DNA of 64,000 bases from Labrys monachus (GCF_030814655.1 NZ_JAUSVK010000001.1:291501-355500); one strand, 5' to 3'. Shown: positions 26,605 through 35,227, counted from the first letter of the stretch. Made by a program: numbers and translations. The notes: generated by a model from the letters alone, not told the origin.

Positions 26605-27312
26605 ATGCTGCATGTCAGGAACCTGCGGGCCGGCTATGGCGACCGCATCGTGCTCGACGGCATCACGCTCTCCATCGCGGCGGGTGAGCGCATCTGCCTG
26701 ATCGGCCATAACGGGGCGGGCAAGAGCACCATCATGAAGTCGATCACCGGGCAGATCCGCCCGGCGGGCGGGGAGATTCATTTCGCGGGCGGCCGGGTGG
26801 ACGGCATGGCGCCGGAGACGCTCGTGCGCCTCGGCATCGTGCAGGTGCCGGCCGGGCGGCGAGTGTTTCCCCAGCTCACCGTCCGCCAGAATCTGGAAGC
26901 CGGCGCTTTCGTCCGCCGCGACAAGGCCGGTGTGGCCGCCGACATGGATCGGATGATGCGGCAATTCCCGGTCCTGTCCAGCAAGGCGGGCATGCGGGCC
27001 GGCGTGCTGTCGGGCGGGGAGCAGCAGATGCTCGCCATCGCCCGCGGATTGATGGCCCGCCCCCGTCTCCTGCTGGTGGACGAGCCCTCGCTGGGACTGT
27101 CGCCGGTCATGGTGGACGAGGTCTTCGATTTCCTGGCGGGCCTGGCCGGCGGCGACATGATCCTCGTGCTCGCCGAGCAGAACGTCCGCAAGGCGCTGGC
27201 CGCCACCGACAGGGCCATCGTGCTGTCCCAGGGGGCGATCGTCGCCCAGATGGCGAGCGCGCAGCTCCTGTCCGACACCGAGTTCCGGCGAGCCTATCTC
27301 GGGGCGGAATAG
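26605..27312 (+). CDS. livF: Branched-chain-type ABC transporter ATP-binding protein LivF
   Basis: 235 residues. Walker A GHNGAGKST, Q-loop QVPAGRRVFPQLTVRQNL, signature LSGGEQQM and Walker B LLLVDEPSLGLSP are all LivF-type. One nucleotide separates it from livG. Last gene of the importer. Confidence 0.92.
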   Translation: MLHVRNLRAGYGDRIVLDGITLSIAAGERICLIGHNGAGKSTIMKSITGQIRPAGGEIHFAGGRVDGMAPETLVRLGIVQVPAGRRVFPQLTVRQNLEAGAFVRRDKAGVAADMDRMMRQFPVLSSKAGMRAGVLSGGEQQMLAIARGLMARPRLLLVDEPSLGLSPVMVDEVFDFLAGLAGGDMILVLAEQNVRKALAATDRAIVLSQGAIVAQMASAQLLSDTEFRRAYLGAE

Positions 27313-27337
27313 TCCGGTCGATTGCACGGAAAGTCCG

Positions 27338-27353
27338 TTGTGATATTTCACAA
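27338..27353. promoter_or_regulatory. Best-matching putative GntR operator
   Basis: TTGTGATATTTCACAA: TTGTGA and TCACAA are perfect inverted 6-mers around TATT. This is the most symmetric of the five related sites and was used as the consensus. It lies 26 nt after livF and about 60 nt before the next transporter operon, suggesting that operon has its own regulated promoter. Confidence 0.6.
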
Positions 27354-27411
27354 TGGACATCTAAATAAATATCAGTGACACTTCAATCTCATCCGCGGCA
27401 AGGAGCCTCAA

Positions 27412-28257
27412 ATGTTCGGGATCGCTCTTCGGAATGTCGTCCAGGCAACGCTCGTGCTTGCCGGTATCACCGTCTTCGGCTCGGCTTACGCCGAGGACTG
27501 CGCGCCCAAGGTCGACGGCGCTGCCCTGCTCACGCCGGGGGAAGTCAGCGTCTCGATCAATCCGGTGTCGCCGCCGATGCAATATGCCGATGCGAATGGC
27601 GACCTGAAGGGCATGCGCGTCGAGGTCGGCGACGCCATCCTCCAGAGGCTTTGCCTCAAGTCGCAGCATATCCGCGTCGACGATTTCGGCACCATGATCC
27701 CCGGCCTCAAATCCGGGCGCTGGGACATGATCAACACCGGGGTGTTCTACACCGAGGAAAGAGCCAAGGTCATCTATCTCGTGCGCTACGAGAACCAGGC
27801 CATCAGCGTGGCGACGCGCCCCGGCGAGGCCTCGGGCATCAAGTCGGTCGACGACCTCTCCGGCAAGATGGTGGGCGTCGACATCGGGGGCTACGAGGAG
27901 AACAAGCTGAAGGCGCTGGATGCCGAGCTGCAGTCCCGGGGGCTCGCGCCGATCAAGATCACCATCTTCAACGACACCAACATCAACTACCAGGCGCTCA
28001 AGGCCGGCCAGATCGACGCAAGCTTCACCATCGACGCCGTTTCCAAGGAATATGCCGATCGCGGCCTGTCGCAGATCGCGCTGAAGGGCCTGTATCCGGC
28101 GCCCGTCGCCATGGCCTTCCGCACCAGGGAACTCGCCGACGCCTTCGCCCGCACGCTGACGCAGATGCGGGATGACGGCAGCTACCAGGCGATCTTCGAA
28201 AAATACGGCAAGCAGGGCTGGACCGGGCCCTTCGACGTGAAGGGCCCCGGCATCTAG
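27412..28257 (+). CDS. Amino-acid ABC transporter substrate-binding protein (family 3)
   Basis: 281 residues with a signal peptide (about residues 1-27, cleavage after AYA). SBP family 3 features: GEVSVSINPVSPPMQYADANG, then LKGMRVEVGDAILQRL, then RWDMINTGVFYTEERAKVIYL. Two cysteines early in the mature chain (C30, C-rich loop near 81) may form a disulfide. First gene of the importer operon up to 30116; behind the best operator candidate. Confidence 0.88.
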   Translation: MFGIALRNVVQATLVLAGITVFGSAYAEDCAPKVDGAALLTPGEVSVSINPVSPPMQYADANGDLKGMRVEVGDAILQRLCLKSQHIRVDDFGTMIPGLKSGRWDMINTGVFYTEERAKVIYLVRYENQAISVATRPGEASGIKSVDDLSGKMVGVDIGGYEENKLKALDAELQSRGLAPIKITIFNDTNINYQALKAGQIDASFTIDAVSKEYADRGLSQIALKGLYPAPVAMAFRTRELADAFARTLTQMRDDGSYQAIFEKYGKQGWTGPFDVKGPGI

Positions 28258-28260
28258 TTT

Positions 28261-28274
28261 TCCCCGAAAGGGGA
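28261..28274 (+). promoter_or_regulatory. Intercistronic hairpin with GAAA tetraloop
   Basis: TCCCC-GAAA-GGGGA lies 3 nt after the binding-protein stop and before the permease gene. A short stem with a stable GNRA-type loop. Similar stems separate binding-protein and permease genes at 38921-38963 and 49800-49825, which would favour higher expression of the binding protein. Confidence 0.4.
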
Positions 28275-28289
28275 GCGAAGGGGACCCGC

Positions 28290-28991
28290 ATGACCTTATG
28301 GAACTGGCCTGCCTTTCTGGGTTACCTGGGCAGCCCCTTCCTGCTCGCGGGAGCCTGGACGACGATCTGGCTGACCGCCGTGTCCGCCTTCCTGGGACTG
28401 GTGCTGGGCGCCCTCGTCGCCGCGGCGCGCATGTCCCGCTTCGCGTCCCTGCGGAACGCCGCCGGCTTCTATGTCTGGGTGATGCGCGGCACGCCGCTCC
28501 TGGTGCAACTGGTCATCATCTTCACCGGTCTGCCGCAGTTCGGCATCCGGCTGTCGGTGATCATGTCCGCCATCGTCGGGCTGGCGCTGAATGAGGCGGC
28601 CTATCTGTCCGAGATCATCCGCGGGGCCGTGCAGTCGATCCCGCGCGGCCAGCGCAATGCCGGCCTGGCGCTGGGGCTGACGCCGGCGCAGACCATGCGC
28701 GACGTCGTCCTGCCGCAGGCCGTCCGCATCATGCTGCCCATGCTCGGCAACAGCGTGAACGGCCTCCTGAAGGCGACATCGATCACCTCGGCCATCTCGA
28801 TGGAGGAGCTGCTGCGCCGCACCAACCTGCTGATCCAGGAGCAGTTCCTCACGCTCGAGCTCTTCGCCGTCGCCTCGATCTACTATCTGGCGATGACGTC
28901 GGTCTGGTCCCTCGCGCAAGGCTGGCTGGAGCGGCGTTTCAGCCGCGGGCACGATTTCGGGGGACGATACGACAATGCGGAGCAGCGCTGA
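28290..28991 (+). CDS. Amino-acid ABC transporter permease
   Basis: 233 residues, HisM/GlnP family, about five spans. EAA loop NAGLALGLTPAQTMRDVVLPQ. It is the only permease of this importer, so it is probably a homodimer. Its 3' end overlaps the ATPase gene by 17 nt. Confidence 0.9.
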   Translation: MTLWNWPAFLGYLGSPFLLAGAWTTIWLTAVSAFLGLVLGALVAAARMSRFASLRNAAGFYVWVMRGTPLLVQLVIIFTGLPQFGIRLSVIMSAIVGLALNEAAYLSEIIRGAVQSIPRGQRNAGLALGLTPAQTMRDVVLPQAVRIMLPMLGNSVNGLLKATSITSAISMEELLRRTNLLIQEQFLTLELFAVASIYYLAMTSVWSLAQGWLERRFSRGHDFGGRYDNAEQR

Positions 28992-29733
28992 GCCGATGAT
29001 CGCGGTGCGCAATCTCGACAAATATTACGGCCGCTTCCATGTCCTGCGCTCCTGCACCCTCGACGTGGCGGACGGCGAGGTCGTGGTGATCTGCGGGCCG
29101 TCCGGATCGGGCAAGTCGACGCTGATCAAATGCATGAACGCGCTGGAGACGTTCGACGGCGGCGAGATCGTCATCGACGGCGTTTCCGTCGGCGATCCCG
29201 CCTGCAACCTGCCGAAGCTGCGCTCCAAGGTCGGCATGGTCTTCCAGCAATTCGAGCTGTTCCCTCATCTCGACGTCGAGCAGAACATCATGCTGGCGCA
29301 GCGGCGGGTGCTCGGGCGCAGCCTCAAGGAGGCCCGCGACCGGTCCCGCCAGCTGCTGGAGCGCGTCGGGCTCGCCGCCCACGCCCTGAAATATCCCTCC
29401 GCCCTGTCCGGCGGCCAGCAGCAGCGCGTGGCGATCGCGCGGGGCCTGGCCATGGACCCCAAGGTCATGCTGTTCGATGAGCCCACCTCGTCGCTCGACC
29501 CGGAGATGATCGGCGAAGTGCTCGACGTGATGATCCAGCTCGCCCGCGACGGCATGACCATGGTCTGCGTCACCCACGAGATGGGATTTGCCCGCCATGT
29601 CGCCAGCAGCGTGGTGTTCATGGACGAAGGCCGCATTCTCGAGCAGGCCGATCCCGCCACCTTCTTCGACCACACCGCCAACGAGCGCGCCCGCCGCTTC
29701 CTCGACAATGTCCTGCATCCGAGCGGCCTCTGA
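28975..29733 (+). CDS. Amino-acid ABC transporter ATP-binding protein
   Basis: 252 residues. Walker [11 protein letters not shown]-loop VGMVFQQFELFPHLDVEQN, signature LSGGQQQR, Walker [13 protein letters not shown] and switch VTHEM. Starts at ATG 28975 inside the permease gene; ATG 28996 is an alternative that would nearly remove the overlap. Confidence 0.92.
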   Translation: MRSSAEPMIAVRNLDKYYGRFHVLRSCTLDVADGEVVVICGPSGSGKSTLIKCMNALETFDGGEIVIDGVSVGDPACNLPKLRSKVGMVFQQFELFPHLDVEQNIMLAQRRVLGRSLKEARDRSRQLLERVGLAAHALKYPSALSGGQQQRVAIARGLAMDPKVMLFDEPTSSLDPEMIGEVLDVMIQLARDGMTMVCVTHEMGFARHVASSVVFMDEGRILEQADPATFFDHTANERARRFLDNVLHPSGL

Positions 29734-29765
29734 CGCATCGTGCAGGGCCTGAAATGGAGAACGAG

Positions 29766-30116
29766 ATGTCCGCCAAGATTCAATGGGTGAAGCCCGAGGA
29801 CGTGGAGAAGACCTGGCTCTATCCGGACAGGGAATACAGCTACCGGCTCGTCACCAGCGCCAAGCAGGGCGCGCCGCTCTCCTTCCATGTCACCACCTAT
29901 CTGCCCGACTGCGATTCGATCGTGGAGGGGGACGGCGAACACGACACCGTGCTGTACTGCCTTCACGGCTGGGCACGGCATGTCGACCTGATGGAGGAGC
30001 GCGAATGGGAATTCCGCCCGGGGCAGGCCGTCTATCTGCCCAAGACCTATAAATATCGCCGCATCGTCGGCTCCGCCGGCATGACCGTGGCCGTGGCCTG
30101 CACGCCATCGCGATAG
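29766..30116 (+). CDS. Small cupin-like protein (paralogue of 20609-20974)
   Basis: 116 residues from ATG 29766; GGAG lies 7-10 nt upstream, and the start aligns with the paralogue, so ATG 29754 is less likely. Conserved blocks are SFHVTTYLP, VEGDGEHDTVLYCLHG and FRPGQAVYLPKTYKYRRIVG. A cytoplasmic single-domain cupin. It closes the importer operon just as its paralogue closes the operon at 11239. No catalytic assignment is possible; a sensor or small isomerase are alternatives. Confidence 0.75.
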   Translation: MSAKIQWVKPEDVEKTWLYPDREYSYRLVTSAKQGAPLSFHVTTYLPDCDSIVEGDGEHDTVLYCLHGWARHVDLMEEREWEFRPGQAVYLPKTYKYRRIVGSAGMTVAVACTPSR

Positions 30117-30192
30117 AGGCTGCCGGTCGTCCCTGCATCGGGCGGGCGTTTCGCGCTCGCTCCCGGAGGCAGGAGGCGGGGACGGATCCGCC

Positions 30193-30966
30193 CTATGCCA
30201 GCAATTTTCCGAGTTCGGCCTGCATCTTGAGCAGGCGGGGCAGCACGTCCTGGACCAGGCTTTCCGACGTCACGCGCATGGCCTGGGCGCCGACATTGGC
30301 GGCGGCGACGACGGCGCCGCGGCTGTCATGGATCGGTACGGCGATGGAGCGCAGGCCGATTTCGAGCTCCTCGTCGATCAGCGCATAGCCCTGCTGGCGC
30401 ACCTTGGCCAGTTCCTTCATGAGCTCGGCCGTGCCGGTGAGGGTCCTGGGCGTGTGCTTCTCGCGCTTGACGGCGTCCAGCCGGCGGCGGGCCTCATCCT
30501 CCGGCAGGGCGGCCAGCATGACGCGGCCCATCGAGGCGCAGTAGGCCGGCAGGCGGCTGCCGACATTCAGGCCGATCAGCATCACCCGGCGCTGGGCCGA
30601 TCGGGCGACATAGACGATTTCGCCGCCATCGAGGATGGAGGCGGAGGACGATTCGTGGACGGCTTCGGAAAGCTGCTCCAGGAAAGGCTGGATGATGCGG
30701 GGCAGGGGCGTCGAGGAGAGATAGGCGTAGCCGAGCTTGAGGACATGGGCCGTCAGCCGGAAGAACTTGCCGTCGAACTCGGCATAGCCCCCCTGCACCA
30801 GGGTCAGGAGGCAGCGCCGCGCCGAGGCGCGCTCCAGGCCGGTCAGCCGGGCCACATCGGCGATGCTGAGCTTCTCGCGCTGCTGGTTGAACGTCTCGAT
30901 CACCGACAGGCCCTTGGCGAAGCCGGCGATTAGATCCCCCTCGCGGATACGCAATTGCGAACTCAT
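30193..30966 (-). CDS. IclR-family transcriptional regulator
   Basis: 257 residues from ATG 30966, chosen because GGGGGAG lies directly upstream; the frame stays open to 31011. N-terminal winged helix (LSIADVARLTGLERASARRCLLTL) and C-terminal GAF-like effector domain (YVARSAQRRVMLIGLNVGSRLPAYCASMGRVMLAAL), closest in style to PcaR/PcaU/PobR. Inverted repeats at 30983-31016 and 31069-31085 upstream suggest autoregulation. It stands at the border between the two halves of the window and resembles the second IclR at 45848. Confidence 0.9.
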   Translation of the reverse strand: MSSQLRIREGDLIAGFAKGLSVIETFNQQREKLSIADVARLTGLERASARRCLLTLVQGGYAEFDGKFFRLTAHVLKLGYAYLSSTPLPRIIQPFLEQLSEAVHESSSASILDGGEIVYVARSAQRRVMLIGLNVGSRLPAYCASMGRVMLAALPEDEARRRLDAVKREKHTPRTLTGTAELMKELAKVRQQGYALIDEELEIGLRSIAVPIHDSRGAVVAAANVGAQAMRVTSESLVQDVLPRLLKMQAELGKLLA

Positions 30967-30982
30967 AACTCCCCCCGCGGGT

Positions 30983-31016
30983 GTGCGATATTCGAACGTA
31001 CATGCACGCATCGCAC
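30983..31016. promoter_or_regulatory. Inverted repeat upstream of iclR-type gene
   Basis: GTGCGAT (30983-30989) and ATCGCAC (31010-31016) are a perfect 7-bp inverted repeat with a 20-bp spacer, 17 nt before the regulator start. It could be an operator or overlap the promoter; the spacing differs from the TGTTC-N7-GAACA class. Confidence 0.35.
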
Positions 31017-31068
31017 TTGGCCAGCAGAAGCTTTGACCGGCCCGTCAGAAGCTTGTCGGAGCGTAAAC

Positions 31069-31085
31069 TGTTCGTTTTGAGAACA
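31069..31085. promoter_or_regulatory. Putative IclR operator, perfect TGTTC-N7-GAACA
   Basis: TGTTCGTTTTGAGAACA, extended to CTGTTC/GAACAG, about 100 nt upstream of the regulator gene at 30966. The same half-sites and 7-nt spacing recur in the other intergenic promoter regions of the right half, so this is the proposed autoregulatory site. Confidence 0.6.
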
Positions 31086-31162
31086 GTTGTGCGCAAAGAG
31101 GAGGTCTGCTTCGGCAGATGTTCCGCCACCGGCGCAGGGCGGGCGCATCAGCGGGGGATTCG

Positions 31163-31193
31163 TCGGCGGGGCGCAGATCGAGCGCCCCGCCGA
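31163..31193. terminator. Strong hairpin downstream of the DapA-like gene
   Basis: TCGGCGGGGCGC and GCGCCCCGCCGA form a perfect 12-bp stem around a 7-nt loop, 30 nt after the minus-strand gene ending at 31224. Very stable; no T run, so factor-assisted or RNA-protecting roles are possible. Confidence 0.5.
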
Positions 31194-31223
31194 AGCCGGC
31201 GAGGGACCGGCTCGGGCCGGCCT

Positions 31224-32165
31224 CTACGCGGCCTTGACTTCGAGCCTGTCCATGAGGGCGTCGAGTTCGCCCATGATCGCCACCAGCTTCTCGCGCCGGG
31301 CGATGCCCTCGGCGCCGAGGTCGGCGAATTTGGTCAGCGGCTCGCGCACATCGCCCATCGGATAGCCCGCGGCGGCGGCGAGGGCCTTGGAATAGCATTG
31401 ATGGCCATAGGTCGGATGGCCCTCGGCGATGATGTGATCCATCCGGTTGATCAGGACCTGGATCGCCTTGGCGTCGTCGAGGCGGCCGGACACCAGATAA
31501 TCCCAGATGCGCGCGGAGGCGCGCGGGATGTAATTGCCGTAGGGATTGACATAGCCCACCGCGCCCAGTCGATAGCTCTCGACGACGCGTTCGCCGGCGA
31601 AGACGTTCATCACGCCCTGCGTCTGCTCGACGATGTCGTAGACGCGGCCGACATCCATGCTCGCTTCCTTGATGTAGCGGACGTTCTCGAAAGCCTTGGT
31701 CATCCTGGCCACGAGCTTGGCGGGCATGTCGACATTGGTCGTCACCGGGTTGTTGTAGAGCATGATCGGGATGGTGACGGCCTCGGAGATCGCCTTGTAA
31801 TAGTTGAAGATCTCGTCATGGGTGGGGGTGTAGTAATAGGGCGGGACGATCATCAGCCCGTCGGCGCCCAGTTCCTCGGCTTCCCGGGAATAGCGCACCG
31901 CATTGGGCGTATAAGCGTTCATGGTGCCGACCATCACCAGCATGCGGCCGGCGACATGCTTGACGGTGGCTTCGACATACTGGCGGCGTTCCTCGTCGGT
32001 GATGGTCAGGAACTCGCCGGTGGTGCCGAGAATGATGACGCCGGGAACGCCGCAGGCGATCTGCCAGTCGAGGAAACGCTTGAGGGCGGCTTCGTCGATG
32101 CTCTTGCCGTCGGAGGTGAACGGGGTGACGGTGACGCTGTGACTGCCGCGAAACTGCTTGGTCAT
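31224..32165 (-). CDS. DapA-family aldolase (DHDPS/NAL superfamily)
   Basis: 313 residues. Key residues of the superfamily are intact: GTTGE loop (residues 47-51), Y137 in LYNNP and Schiff-base K166 in YIKEAS. The sequence after the tyrosine (NNPVTTNVDM) differs from true DHDPS, so a catabolic 2-keto-acid aldolase or dehydratase is more likely than lysine biosynthesis. ATG 32165 chosen; the frame is open further upstream. It diverges from the DAO oxidase at 32337 with an IclR-type operator in between. Confidence 0.88.
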   Translation of the reverse strand: MTKQFRGSHSVTVTPFTSDGKSIDEAALKRFLDWQIACGVPGVIILGTTGEFLTITDEERRQYVEATVKHVAGRMLVMVGTMNAYTPNAVRYSREAEELGADGLMIVPPYYYTPTHDEIFNYYKAISEAVTIPIMLYNNPVTTNVDMPAKLVARMTKAFENVRYIKEASMDVGRVYDIVEQTQGVMNVFAGERVVESYRLGAVGYVNPYGNYIPRASARIWDYLVSGRLDDAKAIQVLINRMDHIIAEGHPTYGHQCYSKALAAAAGYPMGDVREPLTKFADLGAEGIARREKLVAIMGELDALMDRLEVKAA

Positions 32166-32259
32166 CGGAATATCCGGATCGATCGGTTGACAAGAGGGCG
32201 ATCTGCAGGCCTGCACCCGCGAAAGGACCTTCTGGGAAGGCCGGATTCACAGGAAGACG

Positions 32260-32276
32260 TGTTCACCCAGCGAACA
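32260..32276. promoter_or_regulatory. Putative IclR operator, perfect TGTTC-N7-GAACA
   Basis: TGTTCACCCAGCGAACA lies in the 171-nt divergent region between the DapA-like gene (32165) and the DAO oxidase (32337), able to act on both. Another GCGAAC half-site follows at 32289-32294. Confidence 0.6.
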
Positions 32277-32336
32277 TTTGTTACTATAGCGAACGGCTTG
32301 ATGTAAGCAAGGCTGTTGGCCAGCAACGAGGCGTTG

Positions 32337-33473
32337 ATGTCTGATGTTATCGTGATCGGCGGGGGCCTCGCGGGATGCGCCACCGCTTTCTATCTCGCCG
32401 CGGACGGCGTGGCGGTAACGCTGCTGGAGCGGTCGGACCTGAACACCTTCGCCTCCGGCTCCAATGCCGGCAGCCTGCACGCCCAGATCCCGCACGATCC
32501 CTTCGTCACCAAGGGCGAGGCCTGGGCGCGGGTGTTCTCGCCCACCATCGGCCTGCTTTCGCGCTCGATCGCGATGTGGCGGGAGCTTCCGGCCGTGCTC
32601 GGCACGGATCTCGAGATCGGCCTGAAGGGTGGCCTGCTGGTCGCCCCCGACGAGCGGCAGATGAGGGATATCGAGCGCAAGGTCGTGTTCGAGCGCGCCG
32701 AGGGCCTGAACGTCGAACTGCTCGACCGCCCGGCCTTGCGGCGCCTGGCGCCCTACCTCGCCGACCACATCGTCGGCGGCGCCTTCTGCCCGGACGAGGG
32801 CAAGGCCAATCCCTTCCTGATCGCGCCGGCCTTCGCCGCGGCCGCCAGGCGGCTCGGCGTCGAGATCCGGCGCCATACCGATGTGCGGGGCATCGAGCGG
32901 GAGAGAGGCGGCTTCGCCGTCACCACCGACAAGGGCGTGTTCCGGGCCGGCCGCGTCGTCAACGCCGCCGGGGCCGAAGCCGGGCGCATCGCGTCCATGC
33001 TGGGCATCGACCTCGCCGACGTACAGGGCTTTCCGATCCAGGCCAGCGCCACCGAGCAGGTCGGCCCGCTGGTGCCGCATCTGCTCTATTACACCGGCGA
33101 GAAGCTGACGCTGAAGCAGAACGGCGTCGGCACGCTCCTCATCGGCGGCGGCTGGCCGGCACGGCCCGGGCGCCATGGCGTCCCCATCGCCGACCCGGTG
33201 TCGCTCGCCCGCAATCTCGCCGTCGCCGTGTCGGTGGTGCCGGCGCTGGCGGGGGTGAGGGTGGTGCGGACCTGGGCCGCCATCGTCAACGGCACGGATG
33301 ACTGGAAGCCGATCCTGGGAGAGATGCCGGGAGCGCCGGGCTTCTTCGTGAACTTCTTTCCCTGGATGGGATTCACGGCCGGCCCGATCGCCGCCCGCAT
33401 CGTCGCCAGCATGGTGCAGGGCAGGACGCCGCCGGTTGACGTCGACCTGACGCCGTTCCTGCCGGGGCACTGA
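32337..33473 (+). CDS. FAD-dependent oxidoreductase of the DAO family
   Basis: 378 residues from ATG 32337 with GAGG 6-9 nt upstream. FAD motif VIVIGGGLAGCATAFYLA at the start, then TFASGSNAGSLHAQI, and TAGPIAARIVASMV near the end. It resembles the beta-type subunit at 44461 (shared SNA(N)AGSLH.Q, GGL.VA, DEGK.NP), which pairs with an Fe-S/FAD subunit in opine oxidase or D-hydroxyproline dehydrogenase. No such partner is adjacent here, so it may be a single-subunit oxidase or share the partner at 42764. Followed by the accessory patch. Confidence 0.85.
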   Translation: MSDVIVIGGGLAGCATAFYLAADGVAVTLLERSDLNTFASGSNAGSLHAQIPHDPFVTKGEAWARVFSPTIGLLSRSIAMWRELPAVLGTDLEIGLKGGLLVAPDERQMRDIERKVVFERAEGLNVELLDRPALRRLAPYLADHIVGGAFCPDEGKANPFLIAPAFAAAARRLGVEIRRHTDVRGIERERGGFAVTTDKGVFRAGRVVNAAGAEAGRIASMLGIDLADVQGFPIQASATEQVGPLVPHLLYYTGEKLTLKQNGVGTLLIGGGWPARPGRHGVPIADPVSLARNLAVAVSVVPALAGVRVVRTWAAIVNGTDDWKPILGEMPGAPGFFVNFFPWMGFTAGPIAARIVASMVQGRTPPVDVDLTPFLPGH

Positions 33474-33593
33474 CCGGGTCATGAACGGTCTGTATTCCGA
33501 GCGTCGGGGGGAAGCAACGAAATCGCGATATCTCTATTTCCAGAGTCCGTATTTTTTGCCATTCTGGCAGATATCGGCGTGGGGGAGGGATGT

Positions 33594-34706
33594 ATGCGTC
33601 GGCAAATATCATGCGCCGGTGTCGCGTTGATCGGCTACGTGCTTTGCATGGGAGCGGCCCTGGCGGACAAGCGCGTCGCATTACTGATCGGGAACTCTCA
33701 TTACACCGCGGTTGGTGCGCTGAACAATCCCGGAAATGACGTCGGCGCCATGGCATCTGCTCTGAAAGGTGCCGGCTTTACGATCGTGCATGCAAACATA
33801 GACCTCTCACGCGAGGCGATGGTGAAAGCGTTGCGCTCGTTTGAAGACGAGGCGACGGTCGCGGATATCGCCGTCATCTATTATTCGGGCCACGGCATGG
33901 AAATGAACGGCATCAACTATCTGGTGCCGGTCGACGCGCGCCTGGCGTCTGACCGTGACGTCGAGGACGAGACGATTACACTCGATCGAGCGCTTCGGGC
34001 GATCGACGGAGCAAGGCAGCTGAAGCTGGTTATTCTCGATGCGTGCCGGAACAATCCATTTCTGCCGAAAATGACTCATACCGCCGCAACGCGGGCCGTG
34101 GAGCGGGGGCTCGCCCGAGTCGAGCCCTCGACCGTCAATACCCTCATCGCCTTCTCGGCGAAGGCGGGGACCGTGGCTCAGGACGGCGACGGGGCCAACA
34201 GCCCCTTCACCGCTTCCTTGATCAAGCATCTGGTCGAGCCCGGGGTCGACATAAGGCTGGCCTTGGGCGAGGTGCGCGACGACGTCATGGCGAGCACCGG
34301 GAACCAGCAGGAGCCGTTCGTCAACGGCTCGCTCGGCGGCAGGACCATCGCCTTGGCAGAAGGTCAACCCAATGCGAGACCTCCGTCCATACCCGACGCC
34401 GTATCGTCGCAGAACGCGGCGCCGACCCTGCCCCGCCAGATCACGACAAAGGGCTTCAACGGCAGAGACTATGTCGAAGGCGTTTTCGTGCGCGATGGCA
34501 CGACGCTCTGGGAGGAGCGGAACTCGCAATGGGGGAAGGCCGCGTTTCACTTCCGTGCCCTGCAGCAATCATCCGCAGAGATAATCCTGTATGACCCCTC
34601 CAGGAAAATGCTGCTGCGTTTCGATCTCGTAAACAAGACAAGCGCCTGGCGGCTTGAGAAGAGTAGCGAATGGGTCCCTCTGTACGACATCGTCAGCATG
34701 AAGTGA
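33594..34706 (+). CDS. Secreted caspase-family (C14) protein
   Basis: 370 residues from ATG 33594 with GGGAGGG just upstream. A signal peptide is likely (residues 1-24, ending GAALA). The caspase-like domain starts at DKRVALLIGNSHY and carries the catalytic dyad H100 (YYSGHGMEMNG) and C151 (ILDACRNNPF). The last 85 or so residues form a separate beta-rich segment with no domain I recognise. Bacterial orthocaspases of this type cleave after basic residues, but periplasmic targets are unknown. Base use is less GC-rich than in the neighbouring operons, and the gene interrupts the catabolic block, which suggests acquisition. Confidence 0.85.
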   Translation: MRRQISCAGVALIGYVLCMGAALADKRVALLIGNSHYTAVGALNNPGNDVGAMASALKGAGFTIVHANIDLSREAMVKALRSFEDEATVADIAVIYYSGHGMEMNGINYLVPVDARLASDRDVEDETITLDRALRAIDGARQLKLVILDACRNNPFLPKMTHTAATRAVERGLARVEPSTVNTLIAFSAKAGTVAQDGDGANSPFTASLIKHLVEPGVDIRLALGEVRDDVMASTGNQQEPFVNGSLGGRTIALAEGQPNARPPSIPDAVSSQNAAPTLPRQITTKGFNGRDYVEGVFVRDGTTLWEERNSQWGKAAFHFRALQQSSAEIILYDPSRKMLLRFDLVNKTSAWRLEKSSEWVPLYDIVSMK

Positions 34707-35122
34707 TGCGCAGAGGGGGAGATTCGTACCGGGTGCGGAGCCGTGATGATGGCTCCCCTCTTCTCGTGGCGCGGCAATATCCCTCCTGTCGGCAGCGGCG
34801 AGATTGCGCCGCGCCGGCCCTCCCGCGTCCTTAAGCCGCCTCTTCGTGAACAGCGGCCTCGCCGGAAAATGCTCTGGCTCTCGATAGGCTAGCTCGGACG
34901 TTCGGGCTCATCCCAACGGCTGCTTACCGCTCCCAGGCGAATTCAGGAGGTCGGCGTACCAGGCCGTGGCCGTGCCATCGCCTGAGCCGGTTCTTGGACA
35001 GCCTGGAGGCAGGCTGTGCGAAACTATCGATTTATGGACGATGCGGCCCGGCCGGCGGCTGTCGGCCACGTTCGGTCACTCGCCGATGCATGGGGCGCTC
35101 TCGAAAGCCGACGTAAGTCGAT
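34707..35122. other. Gene-poor stretch with no intact gene seen
   Basis: About 416 nt between the caspase-like gene and a truncated glyoxalase remnant. Short open frames here have no recognisable motif, start context or codon pattern. It looks like decayed or rearranged DNA in a lower-GC patch. A segment near 34990-35090 read in one frame weakly recalls IS4-type transposases (SW...YRF.DD), too weak to call. Confidence 0.4.
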
Positions 35123-35218
35123 CTATGCTGCGGAATATTGAGGTAACGGCGGTGTCGCGAACACGATGAGATTGCCGTCTGGATCGCACGTTTTAGCGTA
35201 CAAAGTTTGCCAAGGAAG
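35123..35218 (-). pseudogene. 3' remnant of a glyoxalase/bleomycin-resistance (VOC) gene
   Basis: Read on the minus strand, this frame ends in TAG and encodes about 30 residues containing LYAKTCDPDGNLIVF, the usual C-terminal strand of VOC proteins. No start or upstream domain is present; the 5' part is replaced by the start of the YafY-type regulator gene. YafY/WYL regulators are often paired with VOC genes, so a deletion within such a pair is a reasonable explanation. Confidence 0.5.
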
Positions 35219-35227
35219 ATTCGGACC

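Noticed and set aside
34950-35090. Possible IS4-type transposase fragment (SW...YRF.DD)
   Set aside because: Only a few matching residues, no DDE residues and no terminal repeats; not enough to call.
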